DNA of 64,000 nucleotides from an uncultured Christensenella sp. (lineage in GTDB: Bacteria; Bacillota; Clostridia; Christensenellales; Borkfalkiaceae), in contig CAJTUK010000001.1 of assembly GCA_910579525.1 (NCBI GenBank), positions 62,001-126,000 of the forward strand. Direction: 5' to 3'. The translations under genes and the position numbers were made by a program. The notes beneath the pieces are model-generated. The model did not search any database. It was not told where the DNA came from and saw only the letters and a program-made list of their open reading frames with translations. This document shows positions 1 to 6,963 of this stretch, piece after piece (within the stretch, counting starts at the first letter, position 1; each line of letters starts with the position of its first letter).

Positions 1-225
1 TTTTTAGACGCCGAGGAAATGGAATTAAGTTTCAAACAAAAAGACGGCGAAAAAAAATCTTATAAAGGCAATTATACAGTCAATCCCGAAACCAGAGAAT
101 TTTCTGCCGAAATGGGAATATTCGGGCACACCTTCAAAGAAAGTACTAAAATAGAAAAAGGTGAATTTACGATTACCGAAAATATTTTATCTATGCCTTT
201 AATCTTAAAGTTTAAAATGAAATAA
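1..225 (+). CDS. 3' end of an unidentified protein gene (partial)
   Basis: The reading frame is open from the first base of the window and ends at a TAA at 223-225, so this is the tail of a gene that starts upstream; the first ATG in view (19) need not be the start. The visible 74 residues alternate charged and hydrophobic positions with many Thr, Lys and Phe, as in a beta-rich lipocalin- or META-like domain, but I recognise no family. It converges on the membrane-protein gene at 283-666 and shares a terminator with it. Confidence 0.5.
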   Translation, partial: FLDAEEMELSFKQKDGEKKSYKGNYTVNPETREFSAEMGIFGHTFKESTKIEKGEFTITENILSMPLILKFKMK

Positions 226-239
226 ATCTTTAATAACAA

Positions 240-272
240 AACGCTTCGGAGACCTTTTCCGAAGCGTTAATT
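240..272. terminator. Bidirectional intrinsic terminator
   Basis: An 11-bp stem (240-250 with 258-268) containing CGCTTCGG/CCGAAGCG lies between two convergent genes. T-rich tracts follow it in both directions, so it can end both transcripts. Confidence 0.85.
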
Positions 273-282
273 TTATTTATGA

Positions 283-666
283 TTAATCGGGCTTATAGTT
301 ACCCTTTATCTCCTCCATTCCCTCTTTTGCTACCGTTTGGAATACGGGTTCTTCAATACTTTCCTCACCGACAGCATTCATCACGTCGTCAATAGTCATT
401 TGCCCCTCGCTCTGCTTGCGTTGTGCCAAAAGTTTTTCCGTTTCTTCGTCGTACACTGCGCAATCGTAATCCATCTTTGCAAGGTTTTTATCGGAAAACA
501 TATTTTCCATTTCCGCTTTACGCTCGGCTTCGCTTTTTTTTCTGCGAAAATATAAAATCAAGAATACGACAAAAAGCACTATAAACAAAGCGCCAACAAT
601 TATCATTACTATATGTTCAGCTTGCATATCCGTATTATACTTCCACGGAGCAAATAAGTCAAACAT
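283..666 (-). CDS. Single-pass membrane protein of unknown function
   Basis: A 127-residue protein with one strongly hydrophobic segment at about residues 17-40, followed by an Arg/Lys-rich stop-transfer patch (FRRKK) and a charged cytoplasmic tail rich in Glu, Lys and Met. The topology is therefore a short extracellular N-terminus and an intracellular tail. A strong Shine-Dalgarno (GGGAGG, then GAGG) precedes the ATG. It is divergent from murG, 70 bp away. No domain is recognised. Confidence 0.75.
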   Translation of the reverse strand: MFDLFAPWKYNTDMQAEHIVMIIVGALFIVLFVVFLILYFRRKKSEAERKAEMENMFSDKNLAKMDYDCAVYDEETEKLLAQRKQSEGQMTIDDVMNAVGEESIEEPVFQTVAKEGMEEIKGNYKPD

Positions 667-736
667 TTTAAACCTCTGCCTCCCACGCCGCTTATTTTAC
701 ATATTTTTCGCCTATAATAAATAATATATTACTGTT

Positions 737-1789
737 ATGAAGAAAATTATGTTTTGTGGCGGCGGAAGTGCCGGACACGTGATTCCAAACGTGTCTTTGA
801 TTGAAAATCTGAAAGAACTTTACAATTGCGTTTATATAGGCACCGATGGAATAGAGAAAGACATCTGTAAAAATAACGGCGTGGAATTTTACGAATGTGA
901 AGCCGTTAAGCTTGTTCGCGGAAAAATTCTTTGTAATTTGACCCTGCCTATAAAATTGTTTAAAAGTATAAAATCCGCAGGTAATATTTTAGATGAGGAA
1001 AAACCTGATCTCGTTTTTTGCAAAGGCGGCTACGCATGCGTTCCGCCTGCGCTTGCGGCATACAAACGCGGCATCCCCATAATCACACACGAATCGGATT
1101 TAAGCGCAGGTCTGGCAAACAAATTCATTGCGGGAAAATGCGAAAAAGTTTTAACCTCTTTCCCCTCTACGGCAAAAAAATTTATACGCGGAATTTATAC
1201 CGGCACCCCTATGAGGGAAAATTTGTTTAACCGAGACAGAGCAGCAGCCAGAAAAAAGTTTGGATTAGATATGCGCCCCACGGTTATCGTGACGGGAGGC
1301 GGCAGCGGTTCTGAAAAAATAAACCGAAACGTCAGAAAAATTGCTCCGTCTGTCTGTAAAGATTTCAATATTTTACACTTATGCGGTAAAGGTAAAACTA
1401 TAAAAACAGACGTTTACGGTTACAAACAAATTGAGTTTGAAAACGATATGGGCGCGGTTTACGCTTGCGCGGACGCGGCTGTGTCCAGATGCGGCTCAAA
1501 TACCGCCAACGAGCTAATTGCGTTAAAAATTCCCACGCTGTTTATACCGCTTGAAAACAGACGGAGTCGCGGCGACCAAATTAAAAACGCCGAATATTTT
1601 TTTGAAAACGGTCTTTGCCGTATTTTAAGAGAAGGCGAGCTTGACGAGCAAAAACTTATACAAGAAATTTATGCTTTAATAAATGACGATCAATTAAAAA
1701 AGGCACTTGACAACAGTTGCGTCAAGTGCGGGAACGATAAAATAATAAAAGAAATTTTTTCTACTTTAAAAAGCTCTAAAATCCGATGA
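737..1789 (+). CDS. murG: UDP-GlcNAc:undecaprenyl-PP-MurNAc-pentapeptide GlcNAc transferase (MurG)
   Basis: Glycosyltransferase family 28 protein of 350 aa that would convert lipid I to lipid II on the inner face of the membrane. The N-terminal glycine-rich loop GGGSAGHV (residues 8-15) corresponds to the GGTGGH motif that contacts the lipid diphosphate. The C-terminal donor domain has GGGSGS near residue 188 and the UDP-GlcNAc motif SRCGSNTANE near 251-260, followed by LFIPLE and RGDQ. This matches the short MurG type of Bacillus and Clostridium. It stands alone, not in a dcw cluster, so a second MurG may exist elsewhere and the exact lipid acceptor is not certain. There is no Shine-Dalgarno; a TATATT hexamer lies 6 nt before the ATG, compatible with a leaderless mRNA. 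Its 3' end overlaps convergent mntP by 14 bp. Confidence 0.85.
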   Translation: MKKIMFCGGGSAGHVIPNVSLIENLKELYNCVYIGTDGIEKDICKNNGVEFYECEAVKLVRGKILCNLTLPIKLFKSIKSAGNILDEEKPDLVFCKGGYACVPPALAAYKRGIPIITHESDLSAGLANKFIAGKCEKVLTSFPSTAKKFIRGIYTGTPMRENLFNRDRAAARKKFGLDMRPTVIVTGGGSGSEKINRNVRKIAPSVCKDFNILHLCGKGKTIKTDVYGYKQIEFENDMGAVYACADAAVSRCGSNTANELIALKIPTLFIPLENRRSRGDQIKNAEYFFENGLCRILREGELDEQKLIQEIYALINDDQLKKALDNSCVKCGNDKIIKEIFSTLKSSKIR

Positions 1790-2399
1790 GACCGTAACCA
1801 GACAAAACTATTTTTACGGCAATTAACATTAAAACCACTCCCCCCACTATTTCGGCAACGCTTGCTTTTTTGCGGAACAACTTGCCGACCCTGACGCCGA
1901 TTACTACGCCTACAAGGGAAATTATAAATGTTGTTACCCCTATTATTATAACGCTTATCCAAGCCCAAAGCTGAACGTCATTAACGCCGTTTAACATAGC
2001 CGTAAGGCTGAACCCTACAAATAAAGCGTCTATGCTCGTTGCCACTCCCTGCAAAAGCACTTCCGTAACGGAAAATTTTTTAGGTTTGAGCTCTTCTTCA
2101 GGTGAACGAATCTCTTTAACACCGTCAAAAATCATTTTCCCGCCTATTACCACAAGTAAGCCAAAGGCTATCCAATGATCAACCGCATCGAAAGCGTCAA
2201 TTTGCTGAAACGCCATACTGACATAAAAACCAATTATGGGCATAACAGCTTGAAATAAGCCGAAAGTCAAAGGCATAAAAAACGCCTTGCGCTTATTAAG
2301 TTCACGGTAAACCATTCCGTCGCAAATAGAAACTGCGAACGCGTCCATTGACAGAGATACACCGGAAAGAAACACCGAAAAAATTATTCCGAAAAGCAT
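1776..2399 (-). CDS. mntP: Manganese efflux pump MntP
   Basis: A 207-residue membrane protein of the MntP (YebN, DUF204) family with six predicted helices in two repeats. Each repeat carries the conserved acidic motif in a helix: LSMDAFAVS near residue 18 and TSIDALFVGFS near residue 122. These Asp residues are needed for Mn(II) export in characterised members. The yybP-ykoY manganese riboswitch that often precedes mntP is absent. Instead TATAAT sits only 6 nt upstream of the ATG, so the message is probably leaderless. The 3' end overlaps murG. Confidence 0.93.
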   Translation of the reverse strand: MLFGIIFSVFLSGVSLSMDAFAVSICDGMVYRELNKRKAFFMPLTFGLFQAVMPIIGFYVSMAFQQIDAFDAVDHWIAFGLLVVIGGKMIFDGVKEIRSPEEELKPKKFSVTEVLLQGVATSIDALFVGFSLTAMLNGVNDVQLWAWISVIIIGVTTFIISLVGVVIGVRVGKLFRKKASVAEIVGGVVLMLIAVKIVLSGYGLIGF

Positions 2400-2405
2400 A
2401 TGATT

Positions 2406-2434
2406 ATTATATCATACGATTTTAATCAAAGTAA
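2406..2434 (-). promoter_or_regulatory. Promoter of mntP, probably leaderless
   Basis: On the minus strand TATAAT lies at 2411-2406, preceded by a TGn extended -10, with a weak -35 (TTACTT, 2434-2429) 17 nt upstream. Only AATCAT separates the -10 from the ATG at 2399, so the start point should fall on or next to the start codon. Confidence 0.6.
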
Positions 2435-2530
2435 AATAATTAATAATAAAAAAACAATGTAAAATTTATATACAACTTTTGGATACAATGATTTATTTTA
2501 AAAAATTTTTTATAAATTGGTTAAAAACAG

Positions 2531-2559
2531 TTTGCTTTTTTTATTAATTTAAGTATAAT
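2531..2559 (+). promoter_or_regulatory. Promoter of tRNA-Pro
   Basis: TTTGCT (2531-2536), a 17-nt spacer and a perfect TATAAT (2554-2559), ending 14 nt before the mature tRNA 5' end. Confidence 0.65.
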
Positions 2560-2573
2560 AATTATGCTTGCAT

Positions 2574-2650
2574 TGAGGCGTAGCGCAGTTTGGTAGCGCG
2601 TCTGGTTAGGGACCAGAAGGTCGTGGGTTCAAGTCCCGTCGCCTCAACCA
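2574..2650 (+). tRNA. tRNA-Pro with AGG anticodon
   Basis: Complete cloverleaf: acceptor TGAGGCG/CGCCTCA (7 bp), D-arm GCGC/GCGC, anticodon stem TCTGG/CCAGA with loop TTAGGGA giving anticodon AGG (codon CCU), a T-arm with the standard TTCAAGT loop, discriminator A and an encoded CCA. G37 fits m1G37 modification. The A34 wobble base is uncommon for bacterial tRNA-Pro; read as inosine it would extend decoding to CCC and CCA, and a tadA gene is present in this window. Confidence 0.95.
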
Positions 2651-2654
2651 TTTT

Positions 2655-2697
2655 AACCCGTTTTCGAGTAATTGCACCAGAAAGCGGGCTTTTTTTG
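2655..2697 (+). terminator. Terminator after tRNA-Pro
   Basis: Stem around CCCG-TTTC (2657-2665) and GAAA-CGGG (2680-2688), with a single-base asymmetry, followed by a run of T residues (2690-2696) directly downstream of the tRNA. Confidence 0.75.
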
Positions 2698-2707
2698 TGT
2701 ATTGTTT

Positions 2708-2740
2708 AGCCGTCGACTTTGAAGTTCGACGGCTTTTTTG
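2708..2740 (+). terminator. Second terminator hairpin with no gene in front of it
   Basis: AGCCGTCGA (2708-2716) pairs with TCGACGGCT (2726-2734) and is followed by TTTTTT. No gene lies between this and the tRNA terminator, so it may belong to something since lost. Confidence 0.6.
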
Positions 2741-3050
2741 ATTTTTTTGGGTAGTAAAATGGGTAGTAGATAACCGCTTTTAACAGTCGTGCTTGCTTAT
2801 TTCATTGATTTAAAACTCGTCAAAAAAGTGTGTGCAAACGCTATCTGTTAATCATAATGCGCAAATGTGAAACATTAAACTTTATATTAAAGATAATATT
2901 GACGTACAACCGTTTCCCACTGCTCTCGAACGTTCAAATAATTTTGCGATTAGGCTACGTTGACGATTACGGAACTAATATCGGACAGCGCAGAAATCTT
3001 TCAGACTATATAACCGTAATTTAAATTTTTGAAATTAAATAAATATAAAA
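2741..3050. other. Gene-poor spacer, possibly a decayed insertion next to tRNA-Pro
   Basis: About 300 bp with no credible gene; a 64-codon frame (2830-3024) has no Shine-Dalgarno and no recognisable product. On the minus strand the GGGTAGTAAAATGGGTAGTA segment (2749-2768) reads Thr-Thr-His-Phe-Thr-Thr-Gln, which resembles the end of some tyrosine integrases, but a stop codon follows closely upstream. The 9-mer CGCCTCAAC from the tRNA 3' end (2640-2648) recurs at 3249-3257. Both signals are weak. Confidence 0.25.
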
Positions 3051-3053
3051 AAA

Positions 3054-3082
3054 CGAACCGTATTTATTACGGTTCGCTTTTT
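3054..3082. terminator. Terminator of tRNA-Gly (bidirectional)
   Basis: CGAACCGTA (3054-3062) pairs with TACGGTTCG (3068-3076). On the minus strand the stem follows the tRNA-Gly 3' end directly and is followed by a run of seven T residues; T residues also follow it on the plus strand. Confidence 0.85.
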
Positions 3083-3157
3083 TGGAGCAGGTGACGGGAG
3101 TCGGACCCGCCGAAATCAGCTTGGGAAGCTGACGCCATACCGCTAGGCGACACCTGC
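3083..3157 (-). tRNA. tRNA-Gly with CCC anticodon
   Basis: Acceptor GCAGGTG/CACCTGC (7 bp), D-arm GCC/GGC, anticodon stem TCAGC/GCTGA with loop TTCCCAA giving anticodon CCC (codon GGG), discriminator T and an encoded CCA. The T-loop reads TCCGACT: position 55, normally U (pseudouridine), is C. Stem pairing is otherwise good, so the gene is probably functional, but the loop is non-standard. Confidence 0.93.
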
Positions 3158-3169
3158 AATTACGATAAA

Positions 3170-3198
3170 AATATACCACAAAATCATCGGCGTGTCAA
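3170..3198 (-). promoter_or_regulatory. Promoter of tRNA-Gly
   Basis: TTGACA (3198-3193), 17 nt, TATATT (3175-3170) on the minus strand, ending 12 nt before the tRNA 5' end. Confidence 0.85.
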
Positions 3199-3287
3199 AG
3201 AATTTGTGTAAAAAAATGATTAATATTTACCGTGTGGCTGATTAAAAACGCCTCAACAAGTCAAAAACCCAATCGGAGGAATAAAAT

Positions 3288-4541
3288 ATGAACCCTATAA
3301 ACGAAAAAAGCAAATCACTTGAAAAAAACTTTTTACCTTTGAAAAAAATGTACCCCAAAAGCTATAATAAACTCACTACTTCCCCTTACACTAAAACCAG
3401 AGTAATACTTATGAACGGTACGGAATTCGAATCGCAATGGTTTATGCATCAGTTTGCGCGGCACTGCGATGAGCCCGAAATAGTATCTGCGCTTGCCGTT
3501 GTACGCAGACAGGAACAACAACAGCAAAAGCGAATAAGCTGCCTTAAACCGATAAACGAGAGTATTCTTGAAACGACTATTGCATACGAACAGCTCGCGA
3601 TAGATCTCACTGCTGTGCTTGCAAAGCACGATAAAGACGAAAATAATATTAAAGCATTAAATTTTGCTTTGTTAGAGGATTTTGATCATCTTTACCGCTA
3701 TGCAAATTTATTAAAAACCGATAAAAACGAAGACGCCGATATGCTCGTTGGTAAATTCACCGAAATTATGCCCGGACGTCCCACGGTAGCAGAACACCGC
3801 TACCCTGCCGACGATATTAAACCGCACATGAACGCAGAAAAAGCAGACCTTTATTCAAAACTCGTAGCAAGCACCATTACTGCCGCAGAACAGCAAACGA
3901 TGAATTACTATATGAATATTGCTCAATGGTACAAAAACGATATAGGCAGAAAGCTTTATGCTGAAATTGCAATGATAGAAGAAGCTCACGTTTCACAGTA
4001 TGAAAGTTTAAAAGACCCGAATATGACGTGGCTTGAACAGTGGGTTATGCACGAATACTGCGAGTGCTGGCTGTATTATTCCGCCATGCAAGACGAGAGC
4101 GTTGACCATATCAAAAAAATATGGGAAGAACATTTCAAAATGGAAGTCTGCCACTTAAAAACAGCTGTAAAGCTTTTAAAAAAGTTTGAAAACAAATCTT
4201 TTGAAAGCGTTTGCGGAAGCGGAGAATTCCCCCAGCTTTTGAAACTCGGCGGTAATAAGGAATATATCAGAAAAGTACTTGCGGAAACTGTAACTCTTAC
4301 AGCCGACAATACTCAAAAGAAACCCGATTATAAAGACGTAAAGAAAATTCCGGATAATCACCGTTATTTTGACTATCAAAAGTATATGTCCGGAGATCCG
4401 CAGAAGAACGCTTCGCATTTGGTTGTGGAAAGAGCGATTTCGCGATTAGGACAGGATTATCGCTACCAAGATAGCGAACACCCCATTAAAGAGCTTCGCA
4501 ACCGTAAAAACGACAACGTAAAAATTGCGAGAACAAAATAA
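3288..4541 (+). CDS. Large ferritin-like (rubrerythrin-fold) diiron protein
   Basis: A 417-residue, mostly helical cytosolic protein with no signal peptide and a strong Shine-Dalgarno (GGAGGA). Three helix pairs show the ferritin-like iron signature: a helix with a lone Glu (AYEQ near 99; TAAEQQ near 199; HEYCECW near 255) followed by a helix with D/ExxH (DFDH near 133; EEAH near 230; EVCH near 285). Ferritin-like diiron proteins reduce oxygen or peroxide or store iron, so oxidative-stress protection is the likely role, but I cannot name the exact family. The C-terminal 110 residues are polar and without motif. It is monocistronic. Confidence 0.6.
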   Translation: MNPINEKSKSLEKNFLPLKKMYPKSYNKLTTSPYTKTRVILMNGTEFESQWFMHQFARHCDEPEIVSALAVVRRQEQQQQKRISCLKPINESILETTIAYEQLAIDLTAVLAKHDKDENNIKALNFALLEDFDHLYRYANLLKTDKNEDADMLVGKFTEIMPGRPTVAEHRYPADDIKPHMNAEKADLYSKLVASTITAAEQQTMNYYMNIAQWYKNDIGRKLYAEIAMIEEAHVSQYESLKDPNMTWLEQWVMHEYCECWLYYSAMQDESVDHIKKIWEEHFKMEVCHLKTAVKLLKKFENKSFESVCGSGEFPQLLKLGGNKEYIRKVLAETVTLTADNTQKKPDYKDVKKIPDNHRYFDYQKYMSGDPQKNASHLVVERAISRLGQDYRYQDSEHPIKELRNRKNDNVKIARTK

Positions 4542-4542
4542 T

Positions 4543-4577
4543 AATCCCGACGGGTAAGGGTATCTGTTATAGGGATT
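4543..4577 (+). repeat. 35-nt repeat, left inverted copy flanking the MBL gene
   Basis: Begins AATCCCGACGG and ends ATAGGGATT. It matches the reverse complement of 5521-5555 at 28 of 35 positions. Each copy also has complementary AATCCC/GGGATT ends. The two copies bracket the MBL hydrolase gene in opposite orientations. Confidence 0.7.
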
Positions 4578-4595
4578 ATCCTTGTGGGAAAAGAA

Positions 4596-4634
4596 ATAGC
4601 GCACTATCTTCGCTTGCGAAGTATAGTGCGCTAT
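4596..4634. terminator. Long stem-loop between convergent genes
   Basis: ATAGCGCACTAT+CTTCGC (4596-4613) pairs with GCGAAG+ATAGTGCGCTAT (4616-4634) with one bulged T, giving about 18 bp and a 2-nt loop. It lacks a clear T-run, so it may act as a shared terminator or 3' protective stem, or may be part of the adjacent repeat. Confidence 0.55.
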
Positions 4635-4667
4635 GCTTTATACAAGATTATAAAGATAAATTGAAAT

Positions 4668-5432
4668 TTATTTGTGTTTTAGAGCGTGCAATTTTATGTT
4701 TTCGACAAATCCGATATTCCTTTTTAGAATTTGAACATTAAACGGTTTTCCGTGCCCCGAAAAAATTTTGGTAGGCTGTAATGTAATAATCTTTTGCCAC
4801 GACTGCAAAAATGCTACCTTATCTTCCGCCCAAATCGTTATGTTGTGTTTGCTTGGAAATCCGTTCATTGCCGCATCACCGCAAAACAGATAGCCATTAT
4901 TCAAAAGCAACGAAATAGAATCAGAAGTATGTCCTGCTGTTTCTACGATTTTGCCGTTTAGCTCTTGTTCCAAATAAGCCCTATTGTCATTTGATATAAT
5001 GATTAGCCTACTTTCATATTCGGCTTGTATAGGCGGAAATTTGTGCTGTCCCATCCCGAACAACTTCATCACATTGCAAAATGCAAGTGCAAGTTTACTT
5101 GTACAACCGCCGACAAAAGAGTTTTGCCCTTTGCGTAAAGTGTCAATCCCTTTATCGCTCATAATGACTTTCACTTCTTGATTATCGAACAAAAGCTGAT
5201 TTATAAATCCGGCGTGGTCGTCGTGTGCGTGTGTCATAAAGCAATATTTAATTTGATTGATTTTAATATTATTTGCTTTCAGTTTCTTTTTGAAATTCCT
5301 ATAACTATTTTCATAGCCTGTATCTATAATGACATATCCGTTATCAATTCGGTACCCCCAACAGTTTACAATTCTATTTCCGAAGTTCAAAACATCGGAT
5401 TTTATTGTTTCATTATATTCGCTATCAATCAT
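4668..5432 (-). CDS. Metallo-beta-lactamase-fold hydrolase
   Basis: A 254-residue cytosolic protein with the full MBL metal set: HAHDDHAG near residue 69 (HxHxDH), GHTSDS (third His) near 167, FCGDAAMN (bridging Asp) near 184 and SGHG near 226. In this superfamily such proteins hydrolyse thioesters, lactones or other small esters; the sequence does not show the substrate. An AAGG Shine-Dalgarno precedes the ATG, and a TATAAT lies about 40 nt upstream. The gene is bracketed by inverted 35-nt repeats, which hints at acquisition as a cassette. Confidence 0.85.
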   Translation of the reverse strand: MIDSEYNETIKSDVLNFGNRIVNCWGYRIDNGYVIIDTGYENSYRNFKKKLKANNIKINQIKYCFMTHAHDDHAGFINQLLFDNQEVKVIMSDKGIDTLRKGQNSFVGGCTSKLALAFCNVMKLFGMGQHKFPPIQAEYESRLIIISNDNRAYLEQELNGKIVETAGHTSDSISLLLNNGYLFCGDAAMNGFPSKHNITIWAEDKVAFLQSWQKIITLQPTKIFSGHGKPFNVQILKRNIGFVENIKLHALKHK

Positions 5433-5490
5433 AGTATCCTTACGCTAAATTACTGTTTATCGTACAATCATTATAGCATAACACAATAAA

Positions 5491-5520
5491 AAAGCAAGGA
5501 CTGATTATCGTCCTTGCTTT
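5491..5520 (-). terminator. Terminator of the DUF5662 transcript
   Basis: AAAGCAAGGAC (5491-5501) pairs with GTCCTTGCTTT (5510-5520). On the minus strand, downstream of the 5558-6088 gene, it is followed by a T-rich tract. Confidence 0.75.
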
Positions 5521-5555
5521 AATCCCTATGAAATACACCGCTATCCGTCGGGATT
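5521..5555 (-). repeat. 35-nt repeat, right inverted copy flanking the MBL gene
   Basis: On the minus strand it reads AATCCCGACGG...ATAGGGATT, the partner of 4543-4577 (28 of 35 identical). It abuts the terminator of the DUF5662 gene. Confidence 0.7.
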
Positions 5556-5557
5556 TT

Positions 5558-6088
5558 TTATTTTCTCTTTGAGCTTTTAACTAATTTTTTCAGCTCTTGA
5601 AAAGTATAATTCTCACCTTTAACTTTCAGCATAGTTAAATAATATTCAAGTTCCGCCGCCGTTTCCTTATGCATACCATCACGGTCCGTTTTAGTTAGAA
5701 AATAATCGAGAGCACTTGAATCAGTATACTTATCTTTTAAATAAACCTTACTTGCCGCAACACGATCGCAAATCATTTCGACAAAATATTTTGCAGGCAT
5801 TTTGACGTAAACTTTTTTACCGTCGGAAAAATCAGTCCAATACTCAAAATGATGTTTGTTTCTTCCCTTATGATGTAGCCAAGCCGCCGAAAACCCAAAT
5901 ATCTCGCGTTCTTTTGACTGTGGGCTACGAAACCCCTGAAAATACTTAACTCCTGACAAAAATTCGGCATGGGAAAATTTTGACAAATCGTGCGTTAACC
6001 CCTGACGTATCAACCCGCACTTAAAACATAACTTCATAACTGCATGTCTATGTCTGATAACAGTTGATAAATGTTTAAAAAATTTCAT
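5558..6088 (-). CDS. DUF5662 family protein
   Basis: A 176-residue protein matching the DUF5662 pattern as I know it: an N-terminal HRHAVMKLCFKCGL segment, the HDLSK motif near residue 34, SPQSKER, AWLHHKGRNKHHFEYW near residues 68-84 and CDRVAASKVYL near 105. The many invariant His and Asp residues suggest a metal-dependent hydrolase of HD-like character, but no activity is established. The start codon abuts the stop of the PhnP-like gene (one shared base), so the two are co-transcribed and translationally coupled. Confidence 0.8.
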   Translation of the reverse strand: MKFFKHLSTVIRHRHAVMKLCFKCGLIRQGLTHDLSKFSHAEFLSGVKYFQGFRSPQSKEREIFGFSAAWLHHKGRNKHHFEYWTDFSDGKKVYVKMPAKYFVEMICDRVAASKVYLKDKYTDSSALDYFLTKTDRDGMHKETAAELEYYLTMLKVKGENYTFQELKKLVKSSKRK

Positions 6089-6924
6089 TATAAATTTACA
6101 ACCATTCCGTCGTAAGCGGCAGTTACCGAATATTCGTGTTCTATTCCGTTCAAATGCTCGCGTAACGGATTTGAATTATGTGAAAAATGAGTAATGATAA
6201 TTTTGGTTTTATTATTAACGACGCCCAAATCCAGTAATTTTTTCTTTAAAACCAAATTATCACCAAGTCCCATATGACGTGCAGTCGCTCCTGCGGAATG
6301 CTCAATAAAAGTACAGTCAAACGCAACAGCGGCAGCTTTTGCGCACTGATTCGCAAGAAATTGCAATGCTTCATCACTGATTAACCCGCTATCGTGTAAA
6401 TGAAGGTATCCTTTCCCCTCTTTTTCAATATAAAACAATAAGGCATCTTCGGTTTTTGAGTGATTGGCGGGAATCGTTATTATTCTGTAACCGTCTATTA
6501 CAAACGTTTCATAAGACTTAATTACGTTAAATTCAAAATTTTTCAAAACCTCGGGCTTCATCTCGCGGGCAGTACACTCGTCGAATACCGCTTTAACCTC
6601 TGAATTGCCATAAATTTTAAGAGGCAGACCGTTAAATTTAGCATATTTATATCCGCGCAAAATGAAATCATGTGCATAAAAATGATCCATATGCGAATGA
6701 GTAATAAGCAAATATTCTAAATCCGCAAGATTCACTTTGTGTTTTAACGAGTTTGTATATGCGTCGGGAGGAAAATCTATTCCCATTTTGCCGTCTATAA
6801 TAACCTGCGTACGCGAACGATATTCGCCGACCCCCAACTCTCTGGCACGGACACAATATTCACATTTGCAAAATACCGAAGGAAATCCTTCTGCCGCTCC
6901 CGTTCCCAAAAATTTGATATTCAT
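6088..6924 (-). CDS. PhnP-like metallo-beta-lactamase phosphodiesterase
   Basis: A 278-residue MBL-fold protein. The N-terminus GTGAAEGFPSVFCKCEYC (residues 6-23) has the CxCxxC zinc-site pattern of PhnP, a cyclic-phosphate phosphodiesterase. HSHMDH (near 77) is the HxHxDH site; PANHSKTEDA and the C-terminal ITHFSHNSNP give further metal ligands. Typical PhnP proteins are about 250 aa. No phosphonate (phn) genes are nearby, so phosphonate breakdown is unlikely here and a role on cyclic nucleotides or tRNA-type phosphates is possible. It has no Shine-Dalgarno and is cotranscribed with DUF5662. Confidence 0.8.
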   Translation of the reverse strand: MNIKFLGTGAAEGFPSVFCKCEYCVRARELGVGEYRSRTQVIIDGKMGIDFPPDAYTNSLKHKVNLADLEYLLITHSHMDHFYAHDFILRGYKYAKFNGLPLKIYGNSEVKAVFDECTAREMKPEVLKNFEFNVIKSYETFVIDGYRIITIPANHSKTEDALLFYIEKEGKGYLHLHDSGLISDEALQFLANQCAKAAAVAFDCTFIEHSAGATARHMGLGDNLVLKKKLLDLGVVNNKTKIIITHFSHNSNPLREHLNGIEHEYSVTAAYDGMVVNL

Positions 6925-6940
6925 AGTTTAATAGCCGAAA

Positions 6941-6959
6941 GGGGCGAAAAATTCGCCCC
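6941..6959 (-). terminator. Terminator hairpin after dtd
   Basis: GGGGCGA (6941-6947) pairs with TCGCCCC (6953-6959). On the minus strand it lies just downstream of dtd and is followed by TTTCGG, a short T-tract, so termination may be partial. Confidence 0.55.
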
Positions 6960-6963
6960 GATT

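Noticed and set aside
2830..3024. A 64-codon frame between the two tRNA genes
   Set aside because: No ribosome-binding site, no promoter close by, product looks random; kept only as part of the spacer description.
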